This document shows, one piece after another, positions 57,655 through 64,000 of a stretch of 64,000 nucleotides of DNA. A model generated the notes under the pieces. The model did not search any database and was not told where the DNA came from. It worked only from the letters and a program-made list of their open reading frames with translations. Position numbers and translations under genes: made by a program. Location: contig OZ034968.1 in assembly GCA_964030785.1 (NCBI GenBank), positions 54,347,730-54,411,729 of the forward strand, read 5' to 3'. The DNA comes from Siderastrea siderea (taxonomy: Eukaryota > Cnidaria > Anthozoa > Scleractinia > Rhizangiidae). Position 1 is the first letter of the stretch; each line of letters opens with the position of its first letter.

Positions 57655-60600
57655 TTGTTAGTAGCATCCGACATCCGAATCATTGTAAAAATCCGACATC
57701 CGAGTTGTTAGAATCCGACATCCGAGTAGTAACAATCCGACGAGGGCCTGCAAAAATGGGCATTTTGATCGGTATTCATGGTCATATGTACGCTACCGGA
57801 ATATCCACAGTGTAAAATGGAGGTGATCATGACAAGCCTGCACGACTTCCACGCTCGTGTTTTAGCCGTTCTCATAACTTTGTTCTCACGAGGATTTCTT
57901 TTTAAGGACCGTCCTTTCTTATATGCTATTATTGTGATATGGCTAGAGCTTGTAAACATATAACGCGCGCTGTGATTGGCCAATACTCGGGGCTGGATTT
58001 TCCCGTAAGGCCCACGGGCATGCATTATGAGCGATGTTAAATGCCCGGCTAGTAAAGCGGGAATATAGAAAATGTGAAAGTACATTTGATTCAAGTAGTT
58101 CGAATGATTTAAAGCTAAATGAAAAGAGACAGTTTCTTTGAAAGTTTTTACTTTTTCTTGGGCGATATAAATTTTTTTTGTGAAATAAGACTGCTGAGTT
58201 TTGAATGCTTTCCGGTAAACTGTTCATACATCCCAATCAGCCACGGCTCACTTTTCAAGTCATTTAAGAAACGTCTTATTAACTCTCACTAGCTCGGGAC
58301 CGTACTGGGAGAATATTGGCCTTGAGCAGTCTTTCTTGTACGGACTGAGCCTCGCTCGGTCTGTGCCAGAAAGACCTCGGGCAATATTCTCCCAGTCCCG
58401 CCCTCGCGTTCGGTTAATAAGAAGTAATTAATGGCGGTTCCTGAAAGATTTCGTTATACGTGGTGGTTGTTTTTAATCAAATGCCATTTGTTCATTCATG
58501 ATAATCTGTTTCAAATTGAGCACTGATGGTTGGTATTGCGTGACAAAGGGCAAGTTCCTACTATATTTTTCGGCTGCGTTTTTTTTGGAGGGCTAGCTTT
58601 CTGTCTTCAAAATTCACTTTTGATAGTGTATTTTGTATATAACTTTCTGGGTAACCTCTCTTTTGGAGGCGTTTTTTGATGTCCTAAAAGACTATGGAGA
58701 ACAGATCCTTTTAAACGTCTCTCCTTAATGAAACCTCTTTTGACAACGGGTGGATGGCATGAGGAAAAATGTGTATACTGAAATGCTTTATAGTGCCGGG
58801 TTTGAAATGGGTGCGTACCGGCATCACTGAAGTACTGATTCTTTTCAGTTTTAATCTCTTGCCTTTGTTTACGTTTCTGGTTCAGATATTTCAGCCGTAG
58901 ATTTGATTGTAGGGTGGTGTTTATTTGCTTGCTCAATGAACTTACAATGTAGTTATTCCTCTCTGCTAAAATTCCAGAGCGAAAAAAACGTCATCTATAA
59001 AACGTTTCCACGGATATCTGAGGATATCTGTTTCAACTTTCGCCATGCGTAAATCGTTGGCAAAGGAAAACTGCCATTTTACTACCCATGGCGGTGCTGT
59101 GTGTCTGTAGATAGCCTTTTTTCCATTACTGGGAATTGGAAGGCGTTTTCCAGTAGGATAGGCCTTACCGCTCGTTCTAGAAGTGGCGTGGGGATGGGAA
59201 TTTTATTTTGATAAAAAGAGACAATCTCTGTATACAGAATGGATCCCCTCTTCTTGTGTTATTTTTGTATATAGACTTGTAGCGTCCATTAAGACAAGTA
59301 ACACCTTCTCTGGTGCCTTTGTTGTTTCAATGAAGTTAATGAAGGCGGTTGAATCTTTCAGGTACGAGTACTGTTGTTGCGCAATAGGCTTAAGTAGTCA
59401 GTGTCAACAAAAGCTGATAGTCTCACCCAGTTGGAACTTGGTACTTTGTGTATTTTTGCTACTACATGTTTTAGTGAAAGGACGGTCCTTAAAGTATGTA
59501 CGCCTGAGAGCAAGGTTATGAGAACGGCTAAAACACGAGCGTGGGAGTCGTACAGGCATGTCACCCCATTTTACACTGAGTATATTCCGGTAGCGTGGAT
59601 ATGCAAGTTCCATGAATACTGATCACGATACTCAAATAAAAAAGTACAAGTGTAGCTTTCGTTTGCCCACTTTTGCAGGCCCTCGTCGGATTGTAGTAAT
59701 GCATGGTTCAATTTTACCTGCTACCATCCCCCCCGGGCAACCCCGGGAACAAGTCCAGCCCTTCGGTCCCGGGGGTGGGGAATTGTTTGAAGCCGTCTTG
59801 TCCCGGGGGGAGGGGGGCGGGGCAAATCGAAAATAACTTCTTGTTGTTCTTGTGAAGTACGTCACTTCTCGGTTGACGCCTGACCACGTGGAGAAGACTG
59901 CCTATTTCCATTGAGAATCTCTAGAATTTGCAGCAGACTGGTTAGAGAAGAAGAATCTCAAAATTAAAATCTGTGTTCGAAGGTACTTTTATTTTAAATT
60001 GTTAAAGGAATGTGCGTTTGATGCGTACTCGAATGGATGGCGTTCGTCACAAACAAGAAATATTTCTTCAGTTTATTTATGTATATACTAAGACGACTTA
60101 AATAGACTCTATATGAAAATGGATGCACGGCTTTATATTAAACAGAGGTCTCAATCCAGTGTTCATTCTTATGAAACAAGCTAAGAAAAACTCAATTTGT
60201 TCACGGGCCTCTTGTGCGTATGTGCTATATTTAGAATAAATCACGTGGCGAAGACCACTTCTTTTCTCGCTAGCCGTATGCCATTATACTGTGTCGATTG
60301 CGTTTTTCTTCAGTTTTCTTTTTCAAATATAGTGTTCATGTTTTTATTACATTATACATGTAGTGACCTTCGTTCAAGAAACTCTAGAAAAACGTTTAAG
60401 TTCTTATCAAAACGTCTGGTTTTGCTACTGTAAGGAAATCATTATCGTAATCTATGCTTTGTACACTGACAAAACAGCGTATTTGTGGTCGATGAGGAGT
60501 CCCGGGGTGGGGAATTCTCTCTTTCTGCGTGCCCGGGGATGGGGAATAGACCGCCAAATGAGAACAAAATTGCAAATCCCCGGGGGTATGCCCGGAGGGG

Positions 60601-60720
60601 ACATGGTAACAGGTAGAATTGAACCATGCATAACTCGGACGTCGGATTTTAGCAACTTTGGATGTCGGATTTTAGCAACTCGGGTGTCAGATGTCTGATT
60701 TTTACAACTCGGAAGGGACA
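57655..60720 (+). mobile_element. Composite inverted-repeat element with tandem ATCCGACATCCGAG ends
   Basis: The left end has three to four spaced copies of ATCCGACATCCGAGT (57668-57755). The right end has the inverse copies (60640-60710). Inside, 57731-57937 pairs with 59472-59700, and 59700-59830 pairs with 60490-60632, so structures are nested. No transposase was recognised. It encloses the hairpin at 58274-58421. Confidence 0.65.
58274..58421 (+). mobile_element. Foldback MITE
   Basis: CTTATTAAC...CTGGGAGAATATTG pairs with CAATATTCTCCCAG...GTTAATAAG. A central inverted CAGTCTTTCTTGTACGGAC/GTCTGTGCCAGAAAGAC segment completes the stem. Confidence 0.8.
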
Positions 60721-61021
60721 TTACTGAACTGACAAAACACCGAAATCCGAAACGAAAGTGTTTCGTTTCTGTGTTTCGAGGTTTAGTAATGTCCTCTCGG
60801 AAGCTTCCGAGCCTTTTCCCCTGACGGATCCTCCCTGGTGCATTACCCCAGCGGACACCCCAGAGTCTCTTCCGGCGATCACCCGCTGACCAGGAAGCCA
60901 GAGGACTCGTCAGAGGACTTCTTTGGGTTCGTCTCTGGCCGAGTAGCCGGCCGAGTAGCTCGACAGGAGCTCGGTTTGTTGTGATCCTATCTAGATCTGT
61001 GCTGATTGGAGAAGCACTCAA
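60452..61021 (-). other. 189-codon open frame in GC-rich repeat sequence
   Basis: The longest open frame of the region. The N-terminal part is Arg/Leu/Ser-rich (for example LLGRLLGQRRTQRSPL) and the C-terminal part overlaps the composite element's right end. No family is recognised, and the overlap argues for repeat sequence rather than a gene. Confidence 0.2.
60716..60795 (+). repeat. Short palindrome
   Basis: GGACATTACT opens and AGTAATGTCC closes an 80-base imperfect stem containing CGAAACGAAAG opposite TTTCGTTTC. Confidence 0.7.
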
Positions 61022-62279
61022 GACATAAGCTTAGGCAGGAGCCTGGTATATGTGGTTGAACCTGAAGCGTGCGCTATTCTGTAAAGTATGACCACATTAT
61101 CAAGGAGAGCTAAGGAGTTCCTAAAGCGCAGGCACAGTTTTATGGACTATGCCCATGGAAGGTGCTTAAAGAACAGCTACGACGAAACAGAAAATCCCAA
61201 GGTATTGAGCTTTTGTTGCATCTTTTTCCAAGGAGTCAAAATGTGTTGAATACCGCCGTCTGGTTTGTACCCCAGGTCATGATTATCTCAGCTGGTAGAT
61301 CGGGACTCAGGTTTAGTCCCTGTTTGGGAGTCCCGGCCGGGGAGTGCGGTTTCGATGTTTCATTGGTTTATACACCTGAAGAAATCCATTAAACCTAAGG
61401 CTTATTTTAATAACCTCTTAAGAATTCTGTCAGAATGCAATTAGTTCAATAATATATTTTAACTGTCTTGTAGGCACATCCACAGGATTTTGTATTTATT
61501 CTTTGACAACCTAGGTCAACGAGGCCTCTATGTCGGTTGGGCATTTATACAGTCAAGCGTACCCCCATACGAATGATATTAAATTTGAAGTTATTGTTAC
61601 AATATTGGTTTTATTATTTGTTTCAATAATCCGCTTGACCTCGCTCTACTGTAATTGGCAGGACAAAACCCTACCAATTCTACCTAGGTACTTCTGAGGT
61701 TTTGGTATGAGAGTGAAGGTCTATGGGAAGGCTTCACAGAGATTGCAAAGCTCAACGAAGAATGCACTTTTCCCATGACTCCTTGGTCTCACTAAAATCC
61801 CACAAAGAAAGAGAAATGCCTGGGTACAAGGCATGGCAAACCCAGATACAGCGGTAATTCAGAAAGCCTTTGTTAATGATCAATGTGGTTTTTGAATTTT
61901 TCATCAAGTTTCTTGCAGTTGCCAAGTTACGTTTTAGATCATTTGAACATGACTTAAATTTGATCACAACTGTTAATCAAGTTCCAAGATCTATGATGAA
62001 GAATCTATGATGACTTGTGAAGTTTGAAACTCATGGTAGTTGGTATCCTAAATATAATTTACATGATATCCACCTCTTCGCCATCCCCAAAATAAAACAA
62101 TAAGGCCTAGACCAAATACAAGTAGGTTTAAACATTTGCTTAGAAAGAATCAAAGTTAATGTGTGCATTTGTGGCAATAATGCTATTAATTTTTCCAGGG
62201 AAAATCAAAAATCTGTGTACTTCTAAAGCTATCAGTCACCTTGGATATTTAGATTTTTTTGTTTTTGTGGGGTTAAGGT
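61022..62279. other. Intergenic, no gene seen
   Basis: No supported feature. Confidence 0.5.
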
Positions 62280-62570
62280 TTTGAAAAATTTATTTTATGC
62301 TTTTTTTTACTTAGCCAGGGTGGGGGGGGGGGGGCACTCAACAAAGTTTTATATGGGGAGGCTCTGCCCCAAGGTCCAACCTCTTACCCTTTTATATCCC
62401 ATTTTTGACAGAACAGGTACCCCTTTCATATACAGGGACCGCGCGGCATATTTTAAAGTGGGGAGGCTTCTTTTTAAACTCAATTGGGGGGTCGGGTGGG
62501 GTTTGGCAGCCTCACGCAAAATTTTTGTATTTTTAGTGACTAACAATGAGTATAGGGCGACCAAGTGTGT
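62280..62570 (+). repeat. G-rich repeat-like segment
   Basis: A G13 run at 62322-62334 is followed by GGGGAGGCTC and later GTGGGGAGGCTTC phrases. Probably a decayed element; the boundaries are unclear. Confidence 0.35.
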
Positions 62571-63604
62571 TAAAAATTGTCAGTTGATACCCATCATACA
62601 GAACACATACAATATTAATTGGAACATGGAAACACATGGACCATGTGCAATATAAATTGGTTGTATTTGAATTGATTGTATAATATAGAGCCATAAGTAA
62701 AGGATCAAAGCTATACTAAGGATGTCAAACTCTTTGACCTACCAGCAATTAACAATGTTGATACTTAGGGTACATTTTGGTGGCCATTATTCCCTTCCCT
62801 CAGTAATGAATGGAATGCAGTAGGAATGTTTTGGCTTACTCAGAAGATTCTGGATATTGTGTTTTCCCTAAACCAGAATAGGAATAGCCAGGATAGTCCC
62901 AAAGTAATGCGTCTGAGTCTGTTCTTTCATCTCTACACACATTTTAAGTCGTTAGTATCTGGCAAGGTGCAAACCTTGACGTATTTGCATTTAAGACCTC
63001 AAACTCAAAAACATTGTCTTAAAACTTGTACAAGCAAACCTGTTATCATTACAAAATAAAGCCAACTGAGAAAACTGAGCTGAGTATCATGAACTATATA
63101 TTTCATCAAAGTCAGTCTGTCGGCATGTCCTGACTGCTGAATGCCTTTTTTGTCATCGCTAGGAGCGAAAGAGACAGGCTCTTGGCAGCTATCCTAGTTG
63201 CAAAGTTTACATGCATGTAGAGAAGCTTGAAGAAGTAACACTGATTTTCAGCAAATGTCAAACAGGGCTTGAGACTAACTTTTCAGCTTAGTAGCCTAGT
63301 GGCTAGTGAGAGGTTTGATTTCACTAGCCAAAATAAATTTTCACTAGCCAGACTTTTTTTGCATAATCTTGTATTGTGTTCAATATGTGTAATTTTTAGC
63401 CATATTAAATACTGTAAACGTGCCTCTCTGTAATCTCAAGAGTGAAGAACTTGAATGTTGACTGTTCTTTCCAATGGTTAAAGATCCTCACCAGCGGAAT
63501 ATAAAGTACTATGTGCCTTCAGGGCAAATTCCCTGGCGCGATGTAGTTCACGCCTCTCTTTTCCATTTCGGTCAAATTACGACAAATAACTCGAACAGTT
63601 AACC
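62571..63604. other. Intergenic, no gene seen
   Basis: Only a short local repeat of CACTAGCCA/TAGTGGCTAG near 63296-63350. Confidence 0.5.
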
Positions 63605-64000
63605 TTCTATGAGCATGTACGTCGTACGGAGAAATGTTGGGAAGACAAGACTGACATTGTACAAACGTTGTAAGGTACAGAGAAACGTCAAAAAGACAAG
63701 ACTGATACAGCACTCAACTCACGTACGGAAAAACGTCTACAAGAGAAGACTAGTAAATGAGCAGAAAAAACTAATAAGGTTCGAACTTACCAAGGTACGG
63801 AGAAACGTTGAGAAGTCAAATCAAACACGTTGGTTGCGAATGCACTACAGTAGGGAGAAAAGCTGCCAACATACCAAGATACAGAGACTAATAAAATACG
63901 CAACTACTAACTTACGGAGAAACGTTATTGAACAAAACTAATTCCGTAAGAACGTGTGTGACGTACGAAAGAACGCCGAATGGACAAACTGAACTATTAC
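63605..64000 (+). repeat. Irregular repeat array with in-frame periodicity, runs off the window
   Basis: GTACGGAGAAACGTT-like blocks begin at about 63624, 63675, 63723, 63795 and 63912, with weaker ones after that. Intervals (51, 48, 72, 117) are multiples of three. One frame stays open for 110 codons (63609-63941) and repeats VRRNVGKTRL, VQRNVKKTRL and VRKNVYKRRL. After the stop the same frame continues with RKNV and VRKNA. It could be a minisatellite, or the relic or edge of a repetitive basic-protein gene. Confidence 0.6.

Noticed and set aside
60452..61021. A new gene from the 189-codon frame
   Set aside because: It overlaps a transposon end and a palindrome, and shows no splice or family support; kept only as a low-confidence frame.
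61270..61345. tRNA-like stretch with AGCTGGTAGATCGGGACTC
   Set aside because: Arms do not pair into a cloverleaf and the T-loop consensus is absent.

Overview
This window is eukaryotic and looks like an anthozoan cnidarian, most likely a stony coral. The genome is AT-rich, genes are split by GT-AG introns, non-coding DNA is full of short terminal-inverted-repeat (TIR) elements and hairpins, and the gene content fits: a cnidarian-style MACPF gene, a fibrinogen-domain relic, and two conserved animal housekeeping genes. The assignment is inferred from gene content and repeat style; no species marker was seen.

Layout. (1) 1-3100 holds a decayed non-LTR retrotransposon. (2) 3150-20928, minus strand, is a secreted MACPF/perforin-like gene. 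Its signal-peptide exon is at 20877-20928 and its stop at 3150. It has a 9.8-kb intron carrying a 5.2-kb Tx1/L1-like LINE and a 2.7-kb inverted-repeat structure. Its eighth recognised exon contains an apparent one-base frameshift. (3) 20929-32600 is intergenic and repeat-rich, with a fibrinogen-domain pseudogene, a pogo/Tigger-like element, other TIR elements and a 52-bp minisatellite. (4) 32602-40129, minus strand, is a GOLGA7 (golgin A7/GCP16) homologue in four exons, with several elements in its 6.3-kb second intron. (5) 40130-47320 is mostly non-coding, with two TIR elements and one orphan membrane-protein-like exon. (6) 47327-53591, plus strand, is the B55 regulatory subunit of protein phosphatase 2A (PPP2R2 family), seven exons recognised. 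(7) 53592-64000 is intergenic: a perfect hairpin, a piggyBac-like element, tRNA-derived SINE pieces, a 3-kb nested inverted-repeat element and a terminal repeat array with in-frame periodicity.

The three genes are functionally unrelated: MACPF proteins form pores in membranes, GOLGA7 supports protein palmitoylation at the Golgi, and B55 directs PP2A to substrates. I found no operon-like or defence-island organisation and no convincing new system. The most unusual signals are the LINE flanked by about 110-bp near-identical repeats, the MACPF frameshift and modular N-terminus, the perfect 25-bp hairpin downstream of PPP2R2, and the repeat array at the right edge. Exon borders were read by hand from splice consensus, reading phase and family similarity, without transcript support.
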